The notes beneath the pieces are model-generated. The model was not told where the DNA came from. It made no database searches and worked only from the letters and a program-made list of their open reading frames with translations. A DNA stretch of 33,450 nt from UBA10677 sp045654245 (GTDB lineage: Bacteria; Bacillota; Clostridia; Christensenellales; Pumilibacteraceae), in NCBI GenBank assembly GCA_045654245.1, contig JAZOMX010000051.1:1-33450 (forward strand), given 5' to 3'. The translations under genes and the position numbers were made by a program. Below are positions 33,213 to 33,450 of the stretch, piece after piece; the stretch's first letter is position 1, and each line of letters begins with the position of its first letter.

Positions 33213-33450
33213 TTGAAAAAGGACCTTTTAATCGGTGAACTTGCGAGCGTTTACGGTGAATTACTAACGCCCCGTTAGCGTGACGTTATTAGCAGTTATT
33301 ATGATTACGATTTATCGTTATCGGAAATTGCTGAAAATACAGGAGTAACGAGGCAAGCCGTACGAGACACTATCGTAAAAGCGTGTGAGCAACTAAAGTT
33401 TTATGAGGAGAGCGTAGGCGCGGTTAAACTAAAATCCACCGTTAAAGACG
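33213..33450 (+). CDS. ylxM: YlxM/P13-like HTH protein, interrupted by in-frame TAG, 3' end outside window
   Basis: YlxM-type proteins are small helix-turn-helix proteins encoded between ftsY and ffh and linked to the SRP pathway. Before the TAG the frame reads KKDLLIGELASVYGELLTPR; after it, RDVISSYYDYDLSLSEIAEN, then TGVTRQAVRDTIVKACEQL. This matches the family pattern LLTxKQRxxxxLYYxxDLSLxEIAExxxxxRQAVxD over its full N-terminal part, and the TAG (33276-33278) occupies the conserved Gln of KQR. There is no other gap, frameshift or decay. Start is uncertain: TTG 33213 or GTG 33204; neither has a strong ribosome site. The gene runs off the window. It is either a pseudogene by one substitution or a TAG-decoding gene. 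Confidence 0.75.

Noticed and set aside
1..33450. tRNA or rRNA genes, CRISPR arrays, transposases, integrases or phage genes
   Set aside because: None was visible by reading; almost all of the sequence is accounted for by housekeeping genes on one strand.

Overview
The window is a dense, AT-leaning bacterial chromosome segment. It carries 27 protein genes or gene parts, all but two on the + strand. No tRNA, rRNA, CRISPR array, phage gene or insertion sequence is visible. Gene content and order point to a Clostridia-like Bacillota. The markers are DUF4364 and TSCPD small proteins, a dprA-topA-trmFO-hslV-hslU run, a plsX-rnc-smc-ftsY-ylxM run, a zinc-ribbon L32 and a clostridial-type HisRS with extra Cys pairs. 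Promoters are easy to read: ten sigma-A-like sites, mostly with exact 17-bp spacers.

Layout. (1) 1-1260: tail of an aspartate kinase, a bidirectional terminator, then two minus-strand small genes (TSCPD protein and DUF4364 regulator). (2) 1340-5945: biotin ligase and BioY (biotin activation and uptake), an M29 aminopeptidase, GAPDH, and a glycerophosphodiester phosphodiesterase. (3) 6014-13865: a GT-C-like membrane protein, comM, dprA, topA and trmFO, largely packed as one unit. (4) 13877-22746: hslV-hslU protease, hisS, aspS, an RseC-like protein, glyA and comEC. (5) 22785-26459: a heterodimeric ABC exporter. (6) 26509-33450: rpmF, plsX, rnc, smc, ftsY and the start of ylxM. ComM, DprA and ComEC together suggest a natural-transformation capacity, although the C-terminal domain of ComEC has lost its metal-binding motif.

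The observation most worth following is the behaviour of TAG codons. Two genes are interrupted by an in-frame TAG. In ylxM (33276-33278) the TAG falls where YlxM/P13 proteins carry a near-invariant Gln (the KQR motif). In the membrane-protein gene (7366-7368) the frame stays open for 76 more codons, encodes a further membrane segment, and ends just at the comM ribosome binding site. Both TAGs are one C-to-T step from CAG and both are followed by C, a weak termination context. None of the six TAG codons at gene ends is followed by C, and three of those have a second, non-TAG stop within three codons. This is consistent with an amber-suppressing tRNA-Gln in this lineage, but independent nonsense mutations cannot be excluded from this window alone. 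The second theme is tight interleaving of terminators, promoters and ribosome binding sites at several gene borders.
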